A DNA stretch of 64,000 nt. It comes from Maribellus comscasis (GTDB taxonomy: Bacteria; Bacteroidota; Bacteroidia; Bacteroidales; Prolixibacteraceae). Below the pieces are notes generated by a model, which was not told the DNA's origin, searched no databases, and saw only the letters and a list, made by a program, of their open reading frames with translations. This document shows, piece by piece, positions 17,856 through 27,200 of this stretch. Position numbers and translations under genes: made by a program. The stretch is from the NCBI RefSeq assembly GCF_009762775.1, contig NZ_CP046401.1:434001-498000 (forward strand). The letters are read 5' to 3'. Numbering within the stretch: position 1 is the first letter of the stretch; each line of letters opens with the position of its first letter.

Positions 17856-19073
17856 ATGGGAGACTTTTATCAAAACGGTTTTGTTGCTACGTTACACAAT
17901 TTACGTTCACGTCCTTATGAAGAACTGGAACAGAAACTTATAAAATTTAGTAAACAACGCCCTATTGGTTTAATCATCCCGTCGTTGTATTCCGAGCTTT
18001 CGCGGCAAGCGCTAAAGGATATTGTGCAGGTTTTAAAAGATATACCCTACGTTTCTGAAATTATAATTGGACTGGATCAGGCCGACGATTTTCAATACCG
18101 GAATGCGCTGGAATATTTTGCTGAACTCCCGCAACATCATCGTGTAATATGGAACGACGGTCCCCGAATGCAAAAGTTGAAGGAAAAACTGGCCTCTAAA
18201 AGGATTAACACTTCAGTTGCAGGCAAAGGAAGAAATGTATGGTTCTGTTTTGGGTACATGATTTCTTCCGGCAAATCGGAAGCAATAGCAATCCACGATG
18301 CCGATATTATTACCTACAACCGTGAGATGCTGGCACGCCTTGTTTACCCGGTTGCCGACCCAACTTTTAATTACAAATACTGCAAAGGGTATTATTTCAG
18401 GTCAGACGATGAAAAAATGCATGGTCGCGCTGTTCGTTTGCTGGTAACTCCTTTGTTGCGCACACTAAAAAAATTACTCGGGCACCATAACTATCTGGAA
18501 TACCTCGACAGTTTCCGTTACCCGCTGGCCGGGGAATTTTCAATGCGGGCTGATATTATAAAAACCATTCGTATTCCTTACGACTGGGGACTGGAAATTG
18601 GAATTTTATCTGAAGTTGAGCGAAATAACTCGTTTAATCGGATTTGTCAGGTAGAAATTGCTGACCGGTATGATCACAAGCACCAATCGCTTTCTGAGGA
18701 AGATGCTGAAAAAGGACTTTCAAAAATGAGCCGCGATATTTCAAGGGCAATTTTTGCCAAACTGGCGTCCGACGGAATTACACTAAGTACCGAATTTTTC
18801 AGAACACTAAAAGCAACATACTGGAGAATCGCCCTGGAATTTGTTGATTTATACAAAGCTGATGCAGCAATGAACGGGCTTCAGTACGATTTTCATAAAG
18901 AAGAAGAGGTAATCGACCTTTTTGTAAAAAATGTGTATCAATCCGGAATAAATTTCCTGAACAATCCCGACATGGTTCCGCTCATGCCCAGCTGGAAAAG
19001 AGTACAAAGTGCCTTCCCTGAGATTTTTGAAGAATTTTATCAAATTGTTGAAGAAGATAACGATTGTATCTAA
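17856..19073 (+). CDS. Glucosyl-3-phosphoglycerate synthase-like glycosyltransferase (GT81 type)
   Basis: A GT-A fold protein of 405 residues: IGLIIPSLYSE at the N-terminal strand, IIIGLDQADD, a GKGRNVWFCFGYMI helix, and the metal-binding AIHDADIITY, where DAD is the DxD motif. FRYPLAGEFSMRADI and YDWGLEIGILSEV resemble the acceptor-binding part of GpgS and mannosylglycerate synthases, and DRYDHKHQ holds the conserved metal histidine region. The likely reaction is transfer of glucose from an NDP-glucose to 3-phosphoglycerate, the first step to the compatible solute glucosylglycerate. The phosphorylase gene follows 15 bases later. It lies 168 bases after the GT gene, so may have its own promoter. 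Confidence 0.75.
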   Translation: MGDFYQNGFVATLHNLRSRPYEELEQKLIKFSKQRPIGLIIPSLYSELSRQALKDIVQVLKDIPYVSEIIIGLDQADDFQYRNALEYFAELPQHHRVIWNDGPRMQKLKEKLASKRINTSVAGKGRNVWFCFGYMISSGKSEAIAIHDADIITYNREMLARLVYPVADPTFNYKYCKGYYFRSDDEKMHGRAVRLLVTPLLRTLKKLLGHHNYLEYLDSFRYPLAGEFSMRADIIKTIRIPYDWGLEIGILSEVERNNSFNRICQVEIADRYDHKHQSLSEEDAEKGLSKMSRDISRAIFAKLASDGITLSTEFFRTLKATYWRIALEFVDLYKADAAMNGLQYDFHKEEEVIDLFVKNVYQSGINFLNNPDMVPLMPSWKRVQSAFPEIFEEFYQIVEEDNDCI

Positions 19074-19088
19074 GCCAAATAAAAAAGG

Positions 19089-20786
19089 ATGAATCTTTCA
19101 GATAAAATTTCAAAGCAACTGGAAAAACGATTGCAGTTTGTGTACAAAAAGAACTATTCTGACAAACTGTTGGTAAAACTTGCAGAAGTTATTGCCCAAT
19201 ACCCGAGGATTCAGCATAATAAAGAGAAATGGGATGAAAAAGAAGTTGTATTAATCACCTATGGCGACAGCATAAAAAAGGAAGGAGAAGTTCCTTTACA
19301 AACACTCAAAAAATTTCTGGATGAAAAGGTAAAGGACCAACTATCTATAATTCACATTTTACCTTTTTTTCCCTATTCCAGTGACGATGGTTTTTCGGTT
19401 ATCAATTTCAGAGAGGTGAATCCCGAACTGGGAAACTGGGATGATGTAAAATCGCTCAATGAAAATTTTGCGCTGATGGCCGACCTGGTTATCAATCACG
19501 CCTCCAGTAAAAGTGAGTGGTTTCACAACTTTCTGAAACAGGAAGGAAAAGGCAAAGACTATTTTATTACCGAAGACCCGAAGACCGATCTTTCGCAGGT
19601 TGTTCGCCCAAGAAGTACGCCGCTTTTAACCGCCTGTAAAACCTCAAACGGAATAAAACACGTGTGGACCACATTCAGCGCCGACCAGGTGGATCTGAAT
19701 TTTTCCAATCCTGAGCTACTCATCGAAATGGTAGATATTTTGTTGGGCTACATTTCAAAAGGGGCGCAAATTATCCGCTTAGATGCCATTGCATTTTTGT
19801 GGAAAGAAACCGGAACAACGTGTCTGCACCTACCCGAAACTCATGAAGTAGTAAAACTTTTGCGCGATGTAGCTGAATATATCAATCCATCGGTAGTTAT
19901 TCTAACGGAAACCAATGTGCCGAACAAAGAAAATCTGAGTTATTTTGGAAACAACGATGAAGCACACATGGTATATCAGTTTAGTTTACCACCTCTCCTG
20001 CTCCATGCTTTACACACCGGAAACTCAGCTTACTTAAATAAATGGGCTGAAAGTTTACCTGAACTAAACGACGAGACTACTTTTTTTAACTTTACCTCAT
20101 CGCACGATGGAATTGGCGTTCGTCCGCTGGAAGGACTTCTTCCTGACAACGAAAAAACCGAACTGGTTAACAATATGCAAAAGTTTGGCGGGCTGGTAAA
20201 CTACAAATCCAATTATGACGGAACCCAAAGTCCCTATGAACTTAATATCACCTATTTCGACGCTTTAAAAGGAACCCAAAATGGAATGGATAATTTTCAG
20301 GTAGAACGGTTTCTGACGTCCCAAATTGTTATGATGAGTTTTCAGGGTGTTCCTGCATTTTATATCCACAGTTTAACTGCAACTCCAAATTATTTGGAAG
20401 GAGTTGCTAAAACAAAACACAACCGAACCATCAACCGAAGAAAGTGGAATTTTGATGAACTTCAGCAAATACTAAACAGCGATACACCTCAGAAAAAAGT
20501 ATTTGAGTCACTGCAAGAGCTTATTTCCCTTAGAAAAAGGCAAAAAGCTTTTCACCCAAATGCAAAGCAGGAAATTCTGGAGATGGGAAACCATTTGCTT
20601 GCATTGGCCCGGATATCAAAAAACAAAAAACAAACGATTGTATTGGTTGCAAACCTTACAGACAAAGAACAATCGTTTACTCTTTCTGAACAATTCAAAC
20701 TTTGCACCTTTGATTTGATTGAAAATAAAAAAATAAGCCAAAAATCCTTAAAGCCATATCAGTGCATGTGGTTAAGCACTATTTAA
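19089..20786 (+). CDS. GH13_18 sugar phosphorylase (sucrose/glucosylglycerate phosphorylase type)
   Basis: The TIM-barrel motifs of subfamily GH13_18 are all present: DLVINHASSKSEWF (region I), IIRLDAIAFLWKE with the nucleophile Asp (II), VILTETNVPNKE with the acid/base Glu (III) and FTSSHDGIGVRPLEG (IV). HLPETHEVVKLLRDV after region II is typical of the group. The length, 565 residues, is nearer to glucosylglycerate phosphorylase (E. coli YcjM type) than to the ~490-residue sucrose phosphorylases. The cytoplasmic enzyme would reversibly convert glucosylglycerate plus phosphate to glucose 1-phosphate and glycerate, so recycling the solute made by the GpgS-like neighbour. Confidence 0.82.
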   Translation: MNLSDKISKQLEKRLQFVYKKNYSDKLLVKLAEVIAQYPRIQHNKEKWDEKEVVLITYGDSIKKEGEVPLQTLKKFLDEKVKDQLSIIHILPFFPYSSDDGFSVINFREVNPELGNWDDVKSLNENFALMADLVINHASSKSEWFHNFLKQEGKGKDYFITEDPKTDLSQVVRPRSTPLLTACKTSNGIKHVWTTFSADQVDLNFSNPELLIEMVDILLGYISKGAQIIRLDAIAFLWKETGTTCLHLPETHEVVKLLRDVAEYINPSVVILTETNVPNKENLSYFGNNDEAHMVYQFSLPPLLLHALHTGNSAYLNKWAESLPELNDETTFFNFTSSHDGIGVRPLEGLLPDNEKTELVNNMQKFGGLVNYKSNYDGTQSPYELNITYFDALKGTQNGMDNFQVERFLTSQIVMMSFQGVPAFYIHSLTATPNYLEGVAKTKHNRTINRRKWNFDELQQILNSDTPQKKVFESLQELISLRKRQKAFHPNAKQEILEMGNHLLALARISKNKKQTIVLVANLTDKEQSFTLSEQFKLCTFDLIENKKISQKSLKPYQCMWLSTI

Positions 20787-21039
20787 ATTAAATCAAAAAA
20801 ACAACATTTATTTTTTGAAGCTTCCAGCCATCTTTTAAACTATAAAACAGTTGCCGGTTTAAGCAACGTTCATACAAATAATTCTTCCTGTAACCTTTTT
20901 CAATTTTGTCGACCCCCTGCAACATTTCACCCGTAAAAACGGTCTGATAAACGAATTAACTCACATAAATACATCGGGTTATATACTTTGCGTTTGAGAA
21001 AAGCGTTTTATTAGGTACCAAAACTAAAAGCAAACAGCC
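20787..21039. other. Intergenic region, no gene seen
   Basis: AT-rich gap of 253 bases between the phosphorylase gene and the coiled-coil membrane protein gene. TATACTTTG near 20980 resembles a -7 box with one extra base. No hairpin terminator with a U-tract is evident. Confidence 0.3.
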
Positions 21040-22323
21040 ATGGAAACAGATGTTTTTCTGAACGAATATCAGAAAGAGCTGGATTTAAAACTATCTGACA
21101 AACACAGATTGAATCTGGCCAACAGCAACAAAAAAGGCGAAGAAGACGGGAAAAGAAATTTGCCTTCGGTTGACGACACATTTGTAACCCCTTACGAACA
21201 CGAAATCAGAAATAATTATCAGGCAGAAGTTGAAGAGTTATATAAAAACGGGAGGCAGGTGCTTGATGATTTAAAAGATCGAAACTATAAACCGGTTAGC
21301 AACGAATTAAAAGAATTGAGTCCGGATAAAATCCAACTGCTTTTAAATGAAGCCGGGAAGGAAAAAGCAAGAAAGCTGGAAGAATTAAACAACAACCACC
21401 TCGACACAGTAAAAGACATCGAAAATTCGCCACACTACCAGACTTCAAAAAAACGTTTTGAAAGAATTAAAAACCGCTGGGAAGAAGTCACTAAAAAACA
21501 CAACAGAGAAGAACTGAACATTCATTTTAAACCCTACTGGGCCTACATTTTACTGTTGTTTGCCATTGGAATTGCAGAGTTCCCTTTAAACAACCAGGTT
21601 TTTGTTTCGTTTCGGGAAACTCCGTTGCTGACTTTGATAATGGCAGGTGTACTGGTTATTACTTTGCCTTTTCTGGCACATGCTGCGGGTAAAATTCTGA
21701 AACAGGCAAAAACACATAAAATCTACCCTTTCCTTTTTATTCTGCTGGTTCTGACTGTTGCTTCGGTAAGCTATTTTACAGCCCTGTTACGAACCAACTA
21801 CCTGGAAGAACTAGGAGTTCCTGAAGAACAGCTTTTTCTGGACCAGTGGACCTTTTTTACAATCGGTATAATTCTTTTTCTGGTCGGCACAATAGCTTCC
21901 TTTTTTGCACACGACGACAGCAATGAATTTGTTGAGGTTTATCACAAATTTCACAAAGAGGAAGAGGCTTTTGTAAAAGTAGAGAAGGAAATCAACGACA
22001 AACGGACTGCCGAAAAAAACGAATATGATTTACAACGAAAAGAAATTCAAAATGAATATTCCGAAAAAACGGCATTATTTAAAAACCGTATTCAGGATTT
22101 AAACACACAGAAAATTCAAATCGCCGGAAACTATAATAAAGTATTGGCCTTTTGTCAGGGTATGGAGCGAAAAATAAACAGTAATTTTAAAGAAGCCATT
22201 TTTAATTACCGTGATACCAACCTCACTTTCCGGAATAACCATAAACAGCCCAAATCGTGGGCAGAAACGCTTGGCAATTTAAATGGTTACTTCTCTGACA
22301 TCACTGAACTCGACAAATCATAA
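21040..22323 (+). CDS. Coiled-coil inner-membrane protein, function unknown
   Basis: The 427-residue protein has a charged, helical N-terminal half (to about 165) with coiled-coil character, four hydrophobic helices (WAYILLLFAIGIAEF, LTLIMAGVLVITLPFL, YPFLFILLVLTVASVSYF, FTIGIILFLVGTIASFF) between about 167 and 290, and a second long lysine/glutamate-rich coiled coil at the C terminus. No enzyme motif. It is followed 11 bases later by a lipoprotein with a von Willebrand A-like start, and the two are surely one operon. I do not recognise the family. Confidence 0.75.
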   Translation: METDVFLNEYQKELDLKLSDKHRLNLANSNKKGEEDGKRNLPSVDDTFVTPYEHEIRNNYQAEVEELYKNGRQVLDDLKDRNYKPVSNELKELSPDKIQLLLNEAGKEKARKLEELNNNHLDTVKDIENSPHYQTSKKRFERIKNRWEEVTKKHNREELNIHFKPYWAYILLLFAIGIAEFPLNNQVFVSFRETPLLTLIMAGVLVITLPFLAHAAGKILKQAKTHKIYPFLFILLVLTVASVSYFTALLRTNYLEELGVPEEQLFLDQWTFFTIGIILFLVGTIASFFAHDDSNEFVEVYHKFHKEEEAFVKVEKEINDKRTAEKNEYDLQRKEIQNEYSEKTALFKNRIQDLNTQKIQIAGNYNKVLAFCQGMERKINSNFKEAIFNYRDTNLTFRNNHKQPKSWAETLGNLNGYFSDITELDKS

Positions 22324-22334
22324 AAGAAACAATT

Positions 22335-23087
22335 ATGAATATTAAAAAGTCAGGTTATTATTGGATATTGCTTCTGTTCACTTTTGCCTCTTGTAAGACT
22401 GAAGTAGCAAAAACCACCGACATTTGTGTTCTGATTGATGTTACCGATGAAAAATTCAGAGACGAAAACTTTGTATCTGAAAGTGTACCCAAACTGTTAA
22501 AATTAATGAAGCTTGACAAAGAAAACGGAGGATATTCAGGAGCCAGTATAAAACTTTCGCTGATAAATGAAATTTCCGATTCAAAGTCAAAAACAGCTAA
22601 AATTAAAGCGGGAGAAACCGGGATGATGGGCGAAAATCCTTTAAACCGTAGAGATGAAGTAGTAAAATTTTGCGAACAATTTGAAGCTAATTTTTCACAG
22701 ATATTAGCCAGTGCAGACTGGGGAACCAATGCTTCAAAAATTTACCAAAAGGTGACCCGCGAACTGATAAAAATGAAAAATATGGAAGGCGACAAAAAAT
22801 ACCTCGTTGTCTATTCCGATATGCTTGAAAACAGCGATTTGTTTAGTTTTTACGGAAGCAATTGGGAAACAGCGATAAATAAAATGATCGAGAATCCCGA
22901 AGAAACGTTGGATAAACTGGGGAAAAAAGGGCCGGCTTTGCCCGACTTAAGTGAATTTATCATTTATATTGTCCCGCACCGGACTCCTGAAAATGATCAG
23001 AAAATTAATCTTTCGGAACAATTTTGGACAACACTTTTTGAATACCGCGGAGCTACGGTTATTTTTAATTCGGTATTAGAAGTTTAA
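22335..23087 (+). CDS. Lipoprotein with vWA-like domain
   Basis: The signal MNIKKSGYYWILLLFTFASC is a lipoprotein signal with the lipid cysteine at residue 20. DICVLIDVTDEKF resembles the first strand of a von Willebrand factor A fold, though the MIDAS DxSxS has become DVTDE, so metal binding may be lost or altered. KYLVVYSDMLENSDLFSF could be the central strand with the second metal-site Asp. 250 residues. It is co-transcribed with the coiled-coil membrane protein, so the pair may form an envelope complex; role unknown. Confidence 0.7.
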   Translation: MNIKKSGYYWILLLFTFASCKTEVAKTTDICVLIDVTDEKFRDENFVSESVPKLLKLMKLDKENGGYSGASIKLSLINEISDSKSKTAKIKAGETGMMGENPLNRRDEVVKFCEQFEANFSQILASADWGTNASKIYQKVTRELIKMKNMEGDKKYLVVYSDMLENSDLFSFYGSNWETAINKMIENPEETLDKLGKKGPALPDLSEFIIYIVPHRTPENDQKINLSEQFWTTLFEYRGATVIFNSVLEV

Positions 23088-23148
23088 GTAATTTTGCTGT
23101 AAAACGAATAAACCGAGGCCTATCACAGGTAACTAAAAAACGGTGGAA

Positions 23149-23218
23149 CGTCATTCTGAATTTATATCAGGATATGTTTATTTGTAATTTGAGATTCTTA
23201 AACAGGCTCAGGATGACG
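23149..23218. repeat. Imperfect inverted repeat, dispersed-repeat type
   Basis: CGTCATTCTGA at 23149-23159 pairs with TCAGGATGACG at 23208-23218 with one mismatch. Short elements bounded by such GTCATTCTGA ends are frequent as dispersed palindromic repeats in intergenic DNA of this phylum; only one copy is in the window, so this is a guess. The rest of the 284-base gap (23088-23371) shows nothing. Confidence 0.35.
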
Positions 23219-23371
23219 AGAAAACTGACATCTGGAATAGTCGTTTTGTTTTCAACAATACCGGCTGCCAAAATATTCTTTGGCATGTTCCTGCAAATTC
23301 CTGCTATTCTACGAAACATTTTCCGGGTATTTTCCTGTATAAACTAAAACAAAAACATAAAGATAACTGCC

Positions 23372-24091
23372 ATGAATTCCAGTCATTTTATCCGGGTTTG
23401 CGGCTCGATCGCAAAAAAAGAATCACTAATCCCGTGGAAAAAAAATATACTCCCCAATACAAGTGTTGCCGAAGCCAACTTACCGTACTCAAATTATTAC
23501 GGTACCGTTCCTGAAAAAGCCATCCCAAATTCTATTTTTCTTTTTACAAAGGAGTATTATACACTCGAAGAAGTTTTGCGTTTTTCACAAAAAATAAAAT
23601 CGTGTGCGCTGGATAAATTAAACGTGGCAACAGCAACTGTTACTTTCAGCAGTAACCAATCCCATGCTATTCGGATAAAATACCTGCCCGATTATCAACA
23701 CATCAGGAAAATTCAGGAATGCTTTGAAAAACAAGGAGTGATTCTTGCCAAAAAAATCCATATCGAAAATGAGGCTTTTATTAAAATAAACAAATGTTTT
23801 ATACTGGAAGAAATTGAAGAAAATATTTACATGGATTATGAAGAAAAAAACAAAGGATATCTTCTCAGTAACCGGCTTTTAATACAGGGTGAATTTTATG
23901 AACTGTTGAACAATATCAGACTAAATGGCAACTGCAGACTTTTTGATGCCGCCAAAGGAGGAATCATCATCAATTCCGAAGTAAAAGAAATTATGCGTAT
24001 TTATTCTGAACAACTCGACACAACTTTGCTCAAATGCATTCAAAATCAAGTCAATAAAATCTTCAAACAGAAACTACAGGCGCACTATTAG
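23372..24091 (+). CDS. Conserved-looking hypothetical cytoplasmic protein
   Basis: The 239-residue protein has no signal peptide, no membrane helix and no motif I recognise. It is rich in lysine, isoleucine and asparagine, mixed alpha/beta by eye. KILPNTSVAEANLPYSNYYG and SNRLLIQGEFYELLNN are the most distinctive stretches. It stands alone, with a 284-base gap before it and a convergent large TPR gene after it. The long single frame with normal codon use supports a real gene. Confidence 0.65.
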   Translation: MNSSHFIRVCGSIAKKESLIPWKKNILPNTSVAEANLPYSNYYGTVPEKAIPNSIFLFTKEYYTLEEVLRFSQKIKSCALDKLNVATATVTFSSNQSHAIRIKYLPDYQHIRKIQECFEKQGVILAKKIHIENEAFIKINKCFILEEIEENIYMDYEEKNKGYLLSNRLLIQGEFYELLNNIRLNGNCRLFDAAKGGIIINSEVKEIMRIYSEQLDTTLLKCIQNQVNKIFKQKLQAHY

Positions 24092-24266
24092 TCCCCTTTT
24101 TTGAGAAAAAAACGTTAGCCACCTCAACAGATTATAGTCATCTCTTATTTCCAATTAGGGTACATCCTGCTGAACCTATTTCAGGCTCTCTCTATTTGAA
24201 ACAAATTTTGAAATATACCGAATATCGGGATGAACGATAAAAATACACATTAAGGCTTTCGCCGAC

Positions 24267-27200
24267 TTAGTTTTTCAACGCTTCTTCAATTTCAGCCAGT
24301 TTATCTTTCACATCCTGACTGTTGGGTTGAAGTTCCAGCGCTTTTTTATACCAGAAGCGGGCAACCGAATAATTTTGTGTATCAAACGCAACGGATGCCT
24401 TTTCCAAATGGCTGTTAAATAATTCTCCCGACTGCCCGGCTAAACGTTCATTTACCAATCGTTCAATTTCGGCTAACTGAGTTCTGGGATAGTCTTCATC
24501 CGATTTAACGGAAAGCGCTCTGTTATACCAACCACGCGCAACAGCGAATTGATTTTCCCGGAAAGTAGAATCAGCTAAATTGACAAAATTCTGATAATCC
24601 CGATCGCGCTGATTGGCCAGTAAACCACCAACCAACCTGTTTATTTCATCTATTCTCTGTGGCGGATATGTTTCTTCCGGTTTTACATCCCAGGCTTTGT
24701 AATACCAACCACGCGAGGTGTTGTATTCTTCATTGTCAAAATAAGAATCAGCCATTCTGATGTATTCATTGTACAATGCGCTAAGTCCGGCTTCACTTGT
24801 AATTTCACTTTCCGCTGCTTCCGTATTCATTTGCTGAATTTCATTTCGGCGTCTCTCCAAATCAGCTGCAGCCTGTTGTTCTGCTAAAATACGCTCCTGT
24901 TCCTGTTTGAAAATATCGTCGATTTTGCCGATTTGTGATTTTGGATATTGCTCATCCGGCTTTACACCGAGTGCTTTTTCGTATTCTGTCTTAGCTTCAG
25001 TATAAGACTCTGTTTTGAAAAAACCATCGGCTGCGACAATAATACTTCTGTACTCTTCATTTACCTGTTGCTGGCGCAGAATCTCGTTGATTTCTTCTAT
25101 TTTTTGAGTAGGATATTCCTCTGCCGGCTTTAAAGCTGATGCCTTCTGATAATTTGCTTTTGCATCGTTGTAATTTTCTGCTCTGAAAAAATTGTCGGCT
25201 GTTTGAATTGCATTTTCATAATTTCGGTCCAAGGCTTCGGATTCTCTCTGGGCAGTCGCAATTTCTTTCAGAAGCTGGGTTATCGCATCCAACTGTTGTT
25301 GTGGATAGCTTTCTTCCGGTTTGATGCCCAAAGCAGAACGGTATTTATTGCGTGCATTTTCGTATTCACTGTTGTTGAAAAATCCGTCGGCACTCAAAAT
25401 TGCTGCATTATACAAACTGTCCTGCTCTGCCTGAATCGCGGCCAGACGAGCCTGTTCTGCTGCTTCTGCCTCCGATGCCAGGCGGGCTCGTGTTTCCACA
25501 ATCGAATCGATTTTGGAAATCATCTCATCCGGGTACGCTTCATCAGGTTTGGCACTTTTGGCATCGTTATACGCTGTTTTTGCCTGCTCAAATGCTTCAC
25601 GGCGGAATTCACGGTCGCCTTGTGCTACCGCATCTTCATACGCTTTTTGTGCGGCTGACAACTGTGACAGAAGTGTTGCTATTTCGTCAATCCGCTGCTG
25701 TGGATAGCTCTCTTCCGGCTTGATGTCCAACGCAGAACGGTATTTGTTGCGTGCATTTTCGTATTCATTGTTGTTGAAAAATCCGTCGGCGCTCAAAATG
25801 GCGGCATTATACAAACTGTCCTGTTCTGCCTGTATCGCGGCCAGACGAGCCTGTTCTGCTGCTTCCGCCTCCGATGCCAGGCGCGCTCGTGTTTCCACAA
25901 TCGAATCGATTTTGGAAATCATCTCATCCGGGTATGTTTCATCGGGTTTGGCGCTTTTGGCATCGTTATACGCTGTTTTTGCCTGGTCAAATGCTTCACG
26001 ACGGAACTCACGGTCACCTTGTGTTACCGCATCTTCGTACGCTTTTTGTGCGGCAGATAACTGTGCCAGAAGTGTTGCTATTTCGTCAATCCGCTGCTGT
26101 GGATAGCTTTCTTCCGGTTTGATGTCCAAAGCAGATCGATATTTGTTGCGTGCATTTTCATATTCACTGTTGTTGAAAAATCCGTCGGCACTCAAAATTG
26201 CGGCATTATACAAACTGTCCTGCTCTGCCTGAATCGCGGCCAGACGAGCCTGTTCTGCTGCTTCCGCCTCCGATGCCAGGCGCGCTCGTGTTTCCACAAT
26301 CGAATCGATTTTGGAAATCATCTCATCCGGGTACGTTTCATCGGGTCTGGCGCTTTTGGCATCGTTATACGCTGTTTTTGCCTGGTCAAATGCTTCACGG
26401 CGGAATTCACGGTCGCCTTGTGCTACCGCATCTTCATACGCTTTTTGTGCGGCTGACAACTGTGCCAGAAGTGTTGCTATTTCGTCAATCCGTTGCTGAG
26501 GATAGCTTTCCTCCGGTTTGATGTCCAAAGCAGAACGGTATTTGTTGCGTGCATTTTCGTATTCATTGTTGTTGAAAAATCCGTCGGCACCCGCAATGGC
26601 GGCATTATACAAACTGTCCTGTTCTGCCTGAATCGCGGCCAGACGAGCCTGTTCTGCTGCTTCCGCCTCCGATGCCAGGCGGGCTCGTGTCTCTACAATC
26701 GAATCGATTTTGGAAATCATCTCATCCGGGTACGCTTCATCAGGTCTGGCACTTTTGGCATCGTTATACGCTGTTTTCGCCTGGTCAAATGCTTCCCGGC
26801 GGAATTCACGGTCGCCTTGTGCAACCGCATCTTCATACGCTTTTTGTGCGGCTGACAACTGTGCCAGAAGTGTTGCTATTTCGTCAATCCGCTGCTGTGG
26901 ATAACTTTCTTCCGGTTTAATGTCTAAAGCAGAACGATATTTGTTGCGTGCATTTTCGTATTCACTGTTGTTGAAAAATCCGTCGGCACCCGCAATGGCG
27001 GCATTATACAAACTGTCCTGTTCTGCCTGTATCGCTGCCAGACGCTCCTGTTCTGCTGCTTCTGCCTCCGATGCCAGGCGGGCCCGTGTTTCCAAAATAG
27101 AATCGATTTTGGAAATCATCTCATCCGGGTAGGTTTCATCGGGTTTGGTATTTTTAGCACTGTTGTAGGAGTTAAGAGCTGCATCAAACTCCTCGTTTTG

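Noticed and set aside
25203..26920. Series of plus-strand open frames of 60-150 codons antisense to the TPR gene
   Set aside because: They recur every 399 bp as shadows of the repeat, have odd composition, and lie opposite a strongly coding strand.
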